Source: JAIMBK01 sp040755215 | GTDB lineage: Bacteria; Bacillota; Desulfotomaculia; Desulfotomaculales; Nap2-2B | Assembly: GCA_040755215.1 (NCBI GenBank) | Contig: JBFMBG010000090.1 | Coordinates: forward strand, 1-11,680 | Length of the DNA stretch: 11,680 nucleotides | Reading direction: 5' to 3' | Shown: positions 1 to 6,256 of the stretch, in pieces | Numbering within the stretch: the stretch's first letter is position 1 | How the letters are laid out: each line of letters starts with the position of its first letter | Position numbers and translations under genes: made by a program | Notes under the pieces: model-generated | Database searches by the model: none | Told to the model about the DNA's origin: nothing | What the model saw: the letters and a program-made list of their open reading frames with translations, nothing else

Positions 1-893
1 AGAATGTTGATTTGCTCGTAGCGGTTGGGGGCGGCAGTGCTATTGATGCTGCCAAGGGCGTCAACGTACTTTTGGGAAATGGAGGTGACCTCCGGGATTA
101 CGCTGGGATAAACAAGGTTAAAAAAAGAGGCCTGCCCTTAATCGCCGTACCAACTACGGCCGGAACCGGCAGCGAGGTTACTATTTTCGCTGTTATCTCC
201 GATGTCAAGCAGAATCTTAAATTTACTATTACCAGCCCCCTGCAGGCCCCGACGTTGGCTATCCTCGATCCTGAATTAACTCTTTCTTTGCCTCCCATGT
301 TAACGGCGGCTACCGGAATGGATGCCATGACTCATGCCATAGAGGCATATACCTCTATAATCAGTCAGCCAATTTCCGATTTGCTGTCATTGGAAGCAAT
401 TAGGTTAATATATCGTTACTTACCAGAGGCAACTTATAATGGGGCGAATCTTCGAGCTAGAATAGAAATGCTGAAAGCCCAACTTTTCGCAGGGATTGCC
501 TTTAATAGTGCTTTTCTGGGTTTATCACACGCCATAGCCAGTCCCCTTGGCGCCCACCTACATATACCCCATGGGGTTGCAAACGCTATTATGTTACCTT
601 ATGTCATGAAGTTTAACTATATTGCTTCTCCGCAAAAATATGCAGAAATTGCTGAAGCTATGGGTCTTAATCTTGCCGGAAAGGATATTTATGAAGATGC
701 CTACGAAGCGGTGACTGCTACGGAAAGACTCGTCAAGATGTGTAATCTTCCTTCTAAACTTAGAGATGTGGGAGCAAGAGAAGAAGTTTTAGATATCGTG
801 GCTGACGATGCTCTGAAAAGCGGTATGCTGAAATTTAACTGCCGAACCGCCAGCAGGGATGAGATCCGGAAAGTTCTTCAAGATGCCTTTTAG
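1..893 (+). CDS. Iron-containing alcohol dehydrogenase, C-terminal part (5' end outside window)
   Basis: This is a group III metal-dependent alcohol dehydrogenase, a family that reduces aldehydes or ketones (or oxidises alcohols) with NAD(P)H in the cytoplasm. The first complete codon is at position 3. The reading frame is open to the window edge, so about 90 N-terminal residues are missing. Visible landmarks are the nucleotide-binding GGGSAIDAAK (bases 27-56), the PTTAGTGSE loop, and the metal ligands: Asp (321-323) and His (333-335) in GMDAMTHAIEAY, His (528-530) in LSHA, and His (570-572) in IPHG. The last two ligands have the usual 14-residue spacing. An oddity is that the conserved second His of the family motif HxMAHPLGA is Ser here (540-542). 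The stop codon lies inside the ribosome-binding site of the decarboxylase gene that follows, so the two are probably cotranscribed. The family call is secure; the substrate is unknown. Confidence 0.93.
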   Translation, partial: NVDLLVAVGGGSAIDAAKGVNVLLGNGGDLRDYAGINKVKKRGLPLIAVPTTAGTGSEVTIFAVISDVKQNLKFTITSPLQAPTLAILDPELTLSLPPMLTAATGMDAMTHAIEAYTSIISQPISDLLSLEAIRLIYRYLPEATYNGANLRARIEMLKAQLFAGIAFNSAFLGLSHAIASPLGAHLHIPHGVANAIMLPYVMKFNYIASPQKYAEIAEAMGLNLAGKDIYEDAYEAVTATERLVKMCNLPSKLRDVGAREEVLDIVADDALKSGMLKFNCRTASRDEIRKVLQDAF

Positions 894-905
894 GAGGTTT
901 ATCGG

Positions 906-2252
906 GTGATGACCTTCACTTCTTTACGCCACTGGCTGTCTGAAATTGAGAAAAGGGGTCTTTTAAAACAGGTCAATCGCCGCGTCTCTTTAAAATATGA
1001 GTTAGCGGCCGTGGGTAAAAAGGCCGACGGCCGGTATGCTTTGCGGTTTAATAACGTGGAAAAGGCAACCATGCCGGTGGTCACGGGCATTCTCGGCAGC
1101 CGTGAGCTGATTGCGCTGGCGATGGGGGTAACCAGGGAGAAAGTTCTGGATCACTTCGCCCGGGCGCAGGCGAATCCGGGACAATGTGTGCTGGTCAGTG
1201 CCGATGATGCCCCGGTGAAAGAAAAAGTTACCCACCGGGTTGATTTAGGCTCTTTGCCCGCGCCCATCCACCACGAAAAGGACGGCGGGCCTTATCTCAC
1301 CGCCGGTGTCCTGGTGGCCAAGGATCCCGTTACCGGTGTACGCAACGTGTCAATCCACCGCTTGCAGGTTTTAGGACCCAACCGGTTGGGGATCCTGATT
1401 TTGCCACGTCACCTGTTCCAATTTTTCCGGGCGGCGGAAGCGGCAGGAAGGCCTTTAGAGGTGGCCGTCGCCATCGGGCTGGATCCCCTGCTCTTGCTGG
1501 CCTCCCAGGCCCTGACTCCGCCCGGATGCGACGAATTTACGATCGCGGGGGCTTTGTACGGCCGACCGCTGGAACTGGTCAAGTGCGAAACCGTCGACCT
1601 GGAAGTGCCGGCCCGGGCGGAAATAGTGCTGGAAGGTCGGCTGCTTCCCGGCGTGAGAGAAATGGAGGGGCCTTTCGGAGAATACCCGAAGTATTACGGA
1701 CCGGCGTCCCCAAGGCCGGTGGTGGAGGTAACGGCGATGTCCAGCTGCCGCGATCCCATTTATCATACCATTATTCCGGCAACCATGGAACACTTGCTTC
1801 TGGGGGCAATTCCCCGGGAAAGCGGTTTGTTGCAGATAATTAGAAATGCAGTGCCGAACGTAGTAAACGTTCATTTGACCCCTGGGGGCGGCTGCCGCTA
1901 CCATGTCGTTGTTTCAATTGACAAACAAAATGAAGGCGAAGCGAAAAACGCCATTTTCGCCGCCTTGAGCAGCAGTCAGGAAATTAAGCATGTGGTTGTG
2001 GTGGACAAAGATGTGGACATCTTTAACTCGGTAGATGTTGAATGGGCCGTAGCCACGCGCTGTCAGGCCGGTCGCGATGTATTTATCATCGAGCGGGCTT
2101 TGGGAAACAGGCTAGATCCTTCCAGCGACGATGGCTTGAGCGATAAAATGGGAATTGACGCAACGATTCCCTTGAACGCGGAGTCGGGGCGGTTCGAAAA
2201 AATTCGCATCCCGGGTGAAGATGCGATCAAATTAGAGGATTATATAGAATAA
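906..2252 (+). CDS. UbiD-family prenylated-FMN-dependent decarboxylase
   Basis: This is a complete UbiD-family enzyme of 448 residues, a usual length for bacterial and archaeal members. The family reversibly decarboxylates aromatic or alpha,beta-unsaturated carboxylic acids using prenylated FMN made by UbiX, which is not in this window. The three active-site residues of the family are visible: Arg152 in SIHRLQV, and Glu254 and Glu259 in EGPFGE, followed by YPKYYGP. The Shine-Dalgarno AGGAGG at 892-897 overlaps the preceding stop codon. It is 8 bases from the GTG at 906 and 11 from the ATG at 909, so the true start could be either. The dehydrogenase before it and the IclR regulator after it suggest a catabolic role rather than ubiquinone synthesis. 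Substrate assignment (for example phenolic, phthalate-like or furoate-type acids) cannot be made from sequence. Confidence 0.93.
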   Translation: MMTFTSLRHWLSEIEKRGLLKQVNRRVSLKYELAAVGKKADGRYALRFNNVEKATMPVVTGILGSRELIALAMGVTREKVLDHFARAQANPGQCVLVSADDAPVKEKVTHRVDLGSLPAPIHHEKDGGPYLTAGVLVAKDPVTGVRNVSIHRLQVLGPNRLGILILPRHLFQFFRAAEAAGRPLEVAVAIGLDPLLLLASQALTPPGCDEFTIAGALYGRPLELVKCETVDLEVPARAEIVLEGRLLPGVREMEGPFGEYPKYYGPASPRPVVEVTAMSSCRDPIYHTIIPATMEHLLLGAIPRESGLLQIIRNAVPNVVNVHLTPGGGCRYHVVVSIDKQNEGEAKNAIFAALSSSQEIKHVVVVDKDVDIFNSVDVEWAVATRCQAGRDVFIIERALGNRLDPSSDDGLSDKMGIDATIPLNAESGRFEKIRIPGEDAIKLEDYIE

Positions 2253-2332
2253 TTAGGACAATGAAAACCCGCTTGCGTCGGGGAAATCAGCCATGGGTTG
2301 CTAAATTGAATCGCTTTTAAAACTGTGTCATC

Positions 2333-2572
2333 TACGAGCCGGGAAGGTTTGATTTCCCCACAAACTTTGTCTTGAACGGAGTTGTTTGCCGTGGCCGTTC
2401 GTTTGGCCGGACGAATTGAGAAAGCCAGGCGGTTGATGAGGATAAAGACCTTTTGCCGACCATTTACCTGCAGGGGCGGCACCAGAGTAACGACGTTATT
2501 TACGTAGGCGAAGAAAAGGACCCTGAGATTTTAACTGCTTATCCGCGGGAGTTAGTTAGGGTAAAACCATAA
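2333..2572 (+). pseudogene. Decayed M24-family peptidase C-terminus, copy 1
   Basis: No intact frame exists, but three frames read in order give the C-terminal part of an M24 (Xaa-Pro peptidase/creatinase-like) fold. YEPGRFDFPTNFVLN (2333-2377) resembles the family's HEPP...L region with His replaced by Tyr. FAVAVRLAGRIEKA (2385-2426) resembles the 'GMVF.ve.r' strand. SNDVIYVGEEKDPEILT and YPRELVRVKP (to the stop at 2572) resemble the usual 'RVEDvvlVTedGpEiLT..PREL' ending. At least one frameshift near 2385 and further damage around 2427-2490 break the gene. The Shine-Dalgarno-free space after ubiD and the shared strand suggest it was once part of the same cluster. The family call is an inference from motif order, not a search result. 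Confidence 0.55.
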
Positions 2573-2642
2573 ATCTGGCTAAAAAGTGTTTTTCTGGAAT
2601 TAACCGACAGGAAAAGTTCTTTAAATAACGAATTAATATCTA

Positions 2643-2662
2643 TTGCTATAATTTGCTATAAT
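2643..2662 (+). promoter_or_regulatory. Tandem TTGCTATAAT, possible double -10 element
   Basis: The ten bases TTGCTATAAT occur twice head to tail, giving two perfect TATAAT hexamers at 2647-2652 and 2657-2662 in an AT-rich stretch. No convincing -35 box lies 16-18 bases upstream. Transcription from here would enter the second M24 remnant and could continue to the IclR gene. Confidence 0.3.
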
Positions 2663-2666
2663 TTTA

Positions 2667-2870
2667 GTGTCGGGCAGGTGGCCGAAATGGAAACAACCCA
2701 GCTGTTTAGGGAAAAAGGTTGTGTCAATATCGATGAGTATTCGTTTCGCGCACCGAATTGAAAAGGTAGGGGTAGGCGGTCCCAGAGTAACAGATGTTAT
2801 TTACGTGGGCAAGGAGGCTCCTGAAATTTTAACGGATTATCCGCGGGAATTGTTTAGGGTAGAACCATAG
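2667..2870 (+). pseudogene. Decayed M24-family peptidase C-terminus, copy 2
   Basis: A 67-codon open frame ends in GGPRVTDVIYVG, PEILTDYPRELFRVEP, the typical end of M24 peptidases. The segment SIRFAHRIEKVGVGG matches the strand before it. It is clearly related to copy 1: bases 2782-2870 align with 2482-2572 at high identity, including the shared blocks CCAGAGTAAC, TTATTTACG and TATCCGCGGGA, with one 3-base and one 1-base gap. The 5' part (2668-2757) reads better in another frame, VAEMETTQLFREKGC, which resembles an M24 internal helix but runs into a stop. The piece is therefore probably a frameshifted internal-deletion remnant. All metal ligands upstream are absent, so it cannot be an active peptidase. 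Confidence 0.5.
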
Positions 2871-2887
2871 ATGCACCTGGCGATAAG

Positions 2888-2986
2888 GTGTTCCAATACC
2901 CGCGCTGCGGGCGAGCCCATTTCCGAAATCATAGTTACTGGCGGCTGAACGACGGAGAACTTCCTTGTATAGCAAGTTATATTTAA
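2888..2986 (+). pseudogene. Possible short remnant with Cys-Gly/His-rich start, unknown family
   Basis: A 32-codon stretch in one frame, with GTG at 2888 and TAA at 2984-2986, reads VFQYPRCGRAHFRNHSYW then RLNDGELPCIASYI. The composition is protein-like and the beginning resembles half of a zinc ribbon, but no ribosome-binding site or second CxxC pair is seen. It lies directly after the second M24 remnant and before the IclR gene, in DNA that has evidently lost genes. I do not recognise the family; it may be chance. Confidence 0.2.
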
Positions 2987-3022
2987 GCAGCCTATTACTG
3001 TTTTATATCGGAGTTGAACAAG

Positions 3023-3826
3023 ATGACTAAAACGGAAACAACCTTTCAGATCAAATCTATAGCAAAAGCATTAAAAATTATTGATATTTTGGCGGAAGCA
3101 CGAGGGGAGTTGGCTCTTCACGAAATTGCCAATAGATTAGGGCTGGCCAAGAGCACTGCGCACGGGCTTCTTGCGACCTTAAGAGAATTTGAATATGTTG
3201 AACAATCGCCTTTTACCGGGAAATATAAACTGGGCTTGCGTTTATTTGAACTGGGGAGCATAGTGGCTCAGGGCTGGGACGTCCGTAGCATTACCGTTCC
3301 CTACATTCAAAAACTTGTCGATGAACTTGGGGAAACCGTTCACCTGGCAATTCTTGACAAAGGGGAAGTATTGTATATTGACAAGCGGGAAAGCCGCCAC
3401 TCTGTCCGTATTGTGTCTCAGATCGGCGCACGTCTTCCGGCCCATTGTACCGGGGTGGGCAAAGTGCTGCTGGCAAATCTGTCCCCGGGAGAGATAAGGA
3501 GGATCGTTGCCTCAAAGGGGCTGCCCCGTTTTACCAAAAATACGATTACCGACCCCAAAGATTTAGAAATGGAGTTGGCTCGGGTTCGCAGCCAGGGTTA
3601 TGCGATTGATGACGGGGAAATAATGGAGGGTCTTCGCTGCGTGGCCGCGCCTATTCGAAACCATGTCGGGACGGTTCGCGCTGCCATCAGTGTTTCGGGG
3701 CCGGTTGCCAGATTAGAGGGGGAAAGGCTGGACCTGACTATTCAACTGGTCACCCAAACAGCAGCCGAAATATCCGCCGGACTTGGTTATCGGGAAGAGA
3801 ATAACGGGATGGTAAAAACCGAATAA
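3023..3826 (+). CDS. IclR-family transcriptional regulator
   Basis: This is a DNA-binding regulator of 267 residues, the usual IclR length of about 250-280. The N-terminal winged helix-turn-helix covers roughly residues 10-75, with the recognition helix around AKSTAHGLLATL and the wing ending in GKYKLG. The C-terminal effector-binding domain covers about residues 80-260 and shows family landmarks such as PYIQKLVDELGETVHLAI, CTGVGKVLLA and GLRCVAAPI. The start chosen is ATG at 3023, because CGGAG at 3009-3013 lies 9 bases upstream; the in-frame TTG at 3014 would leave no room for it. IclR proteins commonly control neighbouring catabolic genes, so regulation of the dehydrogenase-UbiD cluster is plausible. 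The effector is unknown, and no operator is obvious. Confidence 0.92.
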   Translation: MTKTETTFQIKSIAKALKIIDILAEARGELALHEIANRLGLAKSTAHGLLATLREFEYVEQSPFTGKYKLGLRLFELGSIVAQGWDVRSITVPYIQKLVDELGETVHLAILDKGEVLYIDKRESRHSVRIVSQIGARLPAHCTGVGKVLLANLSPGEIRRIVASKGLPRFTKNTITDPKDLEMELARVRSQGYAIDDGEIMEGLRCVAAPIRNHVGTVRAAISVSGPVARLEGERLDLTIQLVTQTAAEISAGLGYREENNGMVKTE

Positions 3827-3999
3827 AAATCTTGAGAACGGGCGTCAACCTGTATTTACAGCCTGGCCGTCAATGGAAACCGCGTACTCCTGCGGCAGGT
3901 GGTGGCGGTAGTCCCTGCGTTCCAGATTTTACATTTTTGTTTAGATAGCGGAAATTTCAAGTGTCATCTAAAAAAGATGGTGATTTTTCAGCAGTTTAC

Positions 4000-4008
4000 T
4001 GGTATAAT
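4000..4008 (+). promoter_or_regulatory. Extended -10 promoter ahead of the htpX unit
   Basis: TGGTATAAT at 4000-4008 is a perfect TATAAT with an upstream TG dinucleotide, the extended -10 type that needs little from the -35 region. The expected -35 position (around 3980) is weak. It would start RNA near 4015, and no terminator lies between here and htpX, so it probably drives the small ORFs and htpX together. Confidence 0.5.
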
Positions 4009-4027
4009 TTATAATTAGCAGTGAAAT

Positions 4028-4126
4028 ATGCTGGAGATAAACCGGGAAAAGTCAATTGAGCTAGAAATACTTGGGAACTGGAAATGCCGAGAAATTCTGG
4101 AAGTAACGGATACCGGTTGCCGGTGA
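4028..4126 (+). CDS. Possible 32-residue upstream ORF
   Basis: An ATG at 4028 opens a 32-codon frame (MLEINREKSIELEILGNW...CREILEVTDTGCR) that ends with TGA at 4124-4126, 7 bases before the next start codon. The amino acid mix is protein-like. No Shine-Dalgarno sequence precedes it, and it would start only about 13 bases from the predicted transcription start. It could be a translated leader of the htpX unit, a gene remnant, or chance. Confidence 0.22.
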   Translation: MLEINREKSIELEILGNWKCREILEVTDTGCR

Positions 4127-4133
4127 GCAGGTA

Positions 4134-4427
4134 ATGATCATCCAGGAATTAGGGAAAAAACTGCTTTTGATTGTTTTTCTTCTTTTCTGCCTGGGCACTT
4201 CCTTGCCGCCGGACGAATCGGCGGTCTTTGGGGAGCTTCCTTTTCTTGCGCAAACGCAGGCGGGAAAAGTCTGGACGGTCAGGCACGGCGATCAGCGGAT
4301 CGAAGAGGAAATCAAAAATCCCCCGGCAAAGATTAAAACAAATCCGCCAGGGCAAATTGCCGTCCGTACCGCCCCCGGCTGTTTGCTTCTTCCCCGCTTT
4401 TATCAATCCGTCTACTTTTTAGGCTAA
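4134..4427 (+). CDS. Small exported/membrane-anchored protein, candidate htpX leader peptide
   Basis: This 97-residue ORF has no family I recognise. Residues 1-24 (MIIQELGKKLLLIVFLLFCLG) form a charged start plus hydrophobic stretch like a signal peptide or anchor. The remainder is polar and proline-rich, with IEEEIKNPPAKIKTNPPG near residue 60-80, and ends in LLLPRFYQSVYFLG. GGTGAG at 4122-4127 is a fair ribosome-binding site 6 bases upstream. Its stop codon (4425-4427) lies within the 5' arm of a stem that can mask the htpX ribosome-binding site. Size, export signal and position resemble MifM (95 residues) and SecM, whose arrested translation unmasks the next gene. Other frames here are also open, so coding bias does not prove it is real. 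Confidence 0.45.
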   Translation: MIIQELGKKLLLIVFLLFCLGTSLPPDESAVFGELPFLAQTQAGKVWTVRHGDQRIEEEIKNPPAKIKTNPPGQIAVRTAPGCLLLPRFYQSVYFLG

Positions 4428-4499
4428 CCTCCTGAAAAACCACACTTGCCTTTTCTTTAGCTGTCCAAATTAATCCGGATCAAAATTCAGGAGGTTGGT
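4423..4499 (+). promoter_or_regulatory. Long-range stem masking the htpX ribosome-binding site
   Basis: AACCTCCTGAA at 4426-4436 is a perfect 11-base complement of TTCAGGAGGTT at 4486-4496, which contains the htpX Shine-Dalgarno AGGAGG (4489-4494). One C-G pair and two G-U pairs extend the stem to 4423-4436/4486-4499, 14 bp, with a 49-base loop. The 5' arm spans the stop codon of the 97-residue ORF, so a ribosome finishing or stalling there would open the stem. The pairing is seen in the sequence; the regulatory role is inference. Confidence 0.6.
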
Positions 4500-4502
4500 A
4501 CT

Positions 4503-5345
4503 ATGTTTAAAACCGGGCTCTTAATGGGTGGATTGACCATTCTGCTGGTGCTTTTCGGGAGCGCCGTGCTGGGCGAGACCGGCGCCGTGTTGTTTTTTCT
4601 CATCGCCCTGGGCATAAATTTATTCAGCTACTTTTTCAGTGATCAAATGGCCATCAAAATGACCGGATCTTACCCGGTGAGCGAAAGGGAGGCGCCGGAG
4701 CTCTACGCGACGGTGTGCCGGTTGTGCCAGCGGGCGAACCTGCCCATGCCCAGGCTTTACCTTACGCCGTCGGCGCAGCCCAACGCCTTTGCCACGGGAC
4801 GCAACCCCCAGCACGCCGCCGTGGCGGTGACGGAGGGACTGCTGCGGATTCTCAACCGTCCGGAAATTGAAGGTGTTTTAGCACACGAACTGGCCCACAT
4901 CAAAAACCGGGACATCCTGATCAGCACCATTGCGGCCGCCCTGGCCGGGGCGATCACCATGATCGCCAACATCGTGCAGTGGGGCGCCATTTTCGGCCTG
5001 GGCCGTTCCGACGATGATGAAGACGGCGGCCTGGGCATGATCGGTTCCCTGCTGATGGCCATTTTGGCCCCCATCGCCGCTATGATCATTCAACTGGCCA
5101 TCTCCCGCTCCCGGGAATACCTGGCCGACGCCACCGGGGCGCGGATTGCCGGCACGCCGGAAGGGCTGGCCGGCGCCCTGCTGAAGCTGGAGGCGGCCGC
5201 CCGGCAGATTCCCATGCAGCTCAACCCGGCCGCTTCGCACATGTTCATTGTCAACCCCTTAAGCGGTTTTTCCCTGGCCCGGCTCTTCAGCACCCACCCG
5301 CCCATTGCGGAGCGGGTGCAGAGGTTAAAGGCCATGCGGTTTTAG
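4503..5345 (+). CDS. htpX: HtpX, membrane-bound zinc metalloprotease (M48)
   Basis: HtpX is a membrane protease that degrades misfolded or damaged membrane proteins, with its active site on the cytoplasmic side. At 280 residues it has full family length. Two N-terminal membrane segments lie at about residues 5-23 and 26-46. The zinc site HELAH is at residues 128-132 (AHELAHIKNRD). Two further hydrophobic segments follow at about 139-165 and 176-198, separated by an acidic loop DDDEDGG. The third zinc ligand is Glu205 in SREYLADATGA. The start is set by AGGAGG at 4489-4494, 8 bases before the ATG. That ribosome-binding site can be masked by upstream RNA. A strong terminator follows 20 bases after the stop. 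In other bacteria htpX is induced by heat or membrane-protein stress. Confidence 0.96.
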   Translation: MFKTGLLMGGLTILLVLFGSAVLGETGAVLFFLIALGINLFSYFFSDQMAIKMTGSYPVSEREAPELYATVCRLCQRANLPMPRLYLTPSAQPNAFATGRNPQHAAVAVTEGLLRILNRPEIEGVLAHELAHIKNRDILISTIAAALAGAITMIANIVQWGAIFGLGRSDDDEDGGLGMIGSLLMAILAPIAAMIIQLAISRSREYLADATGARIAGTPEGLAGALLKLEAAARQIPMQLNPAASHMFIVNPLSGFSLARLFSTHPPIAERVQRLKAMRF

Positions 5346-5364
5346 GGAAGTTTTGAGGAGTTGG

Positions 5365-5398
5365 AAAAGGCCGCCGGCAGTTTCAGGCGGCCTTTTTT
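5365..5398 (+). terminator. Intrinsic terminator after htpX, probably bidirectional
   Basis: AAAAGGCCGCC at 5365-5375 pairs with GGCGGCCTTTT at 5386-5396 across a 10-base loop, followed by a run of T to 5398. Read from the other strand, the same stem is followed by four T, so it can also end the toxin-antitoxin transcript coming from the right. Confidence 0.92.
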
Positions 5399-5430
5399 CA
5401 GGGAGTTGCTCCGGGGGCAAAAAATAGCTC

Positions 5431-5844
5431 CTACGGATATCCCGGCGGTTTGACCAGGCTTACGTTTAACTTTTCAAAATCATTGTCAAAAGAACAAACA
5501 CTTTCTTTTTTCTGCCTGGCCAGCGCCGCGAGGTAGGCATCTGCAAAATCAACATTTTTTTTCGCCATGTCTTGTAAAGCCTGGATAACCAGATCGGAAT
5601 TGTCGACTTGTATCCCATCTGCGTCAATGAAAGAAACCAACGTATCTGCAATTTCCCGTTTGGTGAATTGATAAAAAGAAGAGAGAACCCAGACGATTTC
5701 AGCTACCACCAGATGGGGTAAACGCAGGCAGACTTCCCCGTTTTCGGCGCGGGCCATCAACTCCAGCGCCTGGGCGGCCATCTCCGGCGGCTCACCGGTA
5801 ATAAAGCGTAAAACAACATTGGCATCGACCCATAAATAAATCAT
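5431..5844 (-). CDS. PIN-domain toxin (VapC-like ribonuclease)
   Basis: This is a 137-residue PIN-domain protein, the expected size for a VapC-type RNase toxin that cleaves RNA with Mg2+ or Mn2+. The acidic residues of the fold are in place: Asp7 in WVDANVVLRF, Glu49 in VVAEIVWVL, Asp99/Asp102 in VDFADAYLA, and Asp120/Asp122 in SFDNDFEKL. The start codon overlaps the antitoxin stop by one base (TAATG), so its translation is probably coupled to the antitoxin. Only a weak AAGGA ribosome-binding site lies upstream. The gene ends about 30 bases before the shared terminator. The toxin role is known for the family and is inferred here from the pairing. Confidence 0.9.
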   Translation of the reverse strand: MIYLWVDANVVLRFITGEPPEMAAQALELMARAENGEVCLRLPHLVVAEIVWVLSSFYQFTKREIADTLVSFIDADGIQVDNSDLVIQALQDMAKKNVDFADAYLAALARQKKESVCSFDNDFEKLNVSLVKPPGYP

Positions 5845-6110
5845 TATTTTTCATTCCTTTTACCCAGGATCTGCCGGGAAAGCCAGGCAGACACTTCTTC
5901 CCGCACTTTTTCTTTGCCGGGGTATTTTTTTGTGGCCGGTAGCGAGGCGTACAGCTCCGTTAAGCGTTTGCGTTTAAAAGACCTGACCTTAACCTCCCCT
6001 TCCGGACTTAAGTCGAAAAGAAGTTCATCCCCCGGTTGCAGGTTAAGCAGGCGACGCACAGTTACAGGGATGGTGATTTGACCCTTACTTGTTAATCGAG
6101 CCCTTAACAT
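5844..6110 (-). CDS. AbrB/MazE-type antitoxin of the PIN toxin
   Basis: This 88-residue protein starts with a SpoVT-AbrB swapped-hairpin DNA-binding domain (LTSKGQITIPVTVRRLLNL then QPGDELLF, residues about 5-50). The C-terminal half is basic and helical, ending in SAWLSRQILGKRNEK, and would serve to wrap and inhibit the toxin. The start is firm: AAGGAGG at 6118-6124 (complement) lies 7 bases upstream, and a consensus promoter lies just before it. Antitoxins of this class normally bind their own promoter, alone or with toxin, to repress the pair. No clear palindrome is seen other than the AT-rich -10 region. Confidence 0.9.
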   Translation of the reverse strand: MLRARLTSKGQITIPVTVRRLLNLQPGDELLFDLSPEGEVKVRSFKRKRLTELYASLPATKKYPGKEKVREEVSAWLSRQILGKRNEK

Positions 6111-6130
6111 AAGACTACCTCCTTAACATC

Positions 6131-6160
6131 AATATATATCTTACCTTCTTTTTTTGTCAA
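6131..6160 (-). promoter_or_regulatory. Sigma-A promoter of the AbrB-PIN pair
   Basis: On the - strand a perfect TTGACA (complement of 6155-6160) is followed after 18 bases by TATATT (complement of 6131-6136), with overlapping TATATA alternatives at shorter spacing. It sits about 20 bases upstream of the antitoxin start codon and touches the outer end of the inverted repeat at 6161. Confidence 0.75.
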
Positions 6161-6255
6161 GGGAAATTCGGGGGACACCATACGGACGGGGAATCGGGGA
6201 CACCTTACTAAATTTCCGGTAAACATAATTCAGTATGGTGTCCCCGGAATTTCCC
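6161..6255. repeat. Nested inverted repeat, dispersed GGGGACACC family, copy A
   Basis: The outer arms 6161-6183 and 6233-6255 (23 bases, ending in GGGGACACCATAC and its complement) pair with a single mismatch. A second left arm at 6192-6214 (CGGGGACACCTTACTAAATT) also pairs with the same right arm, across a short loop TCCGGTAAACAT. The copy therefore has three arms, as if one unit had inserted in or beside a truncated one. A second copy at 8521-8581 in the same orientation shares the arms and the loop pattern TCCGG..A..CAT. No transposase is present; it looks like a REP- or MITE-type element moved in trans. Confidence 0.8.
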
Positions 6256-6256
6256 C

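Noticed and set aside
3014..3022. TTG at 3014 as start of the IclR gene
   Set aside because: It directly abuts the only Shine-Dalgarno-like sequence, while ATG at 3023 has proper spacing.
3845..3925. Minus-strand frame reading LERRDYRHHLPQEYAVSIDG, resembling the end of a transposase or other enzyme
   Set aside because: Only 26 codons, with a stop just upstream, no start or ribosome-binding site, and the family could not be named; it may be gene debris.
4149..4422. Two other open frames (one on each strand) over the 97-residue ORF
   Set aside because: Neither has a suitable ribosome-binding site, and their composition (Arg/Lys/Phe-rich) is poor; the frame from 4134 has a signal-like start and a ribosome-binding site.
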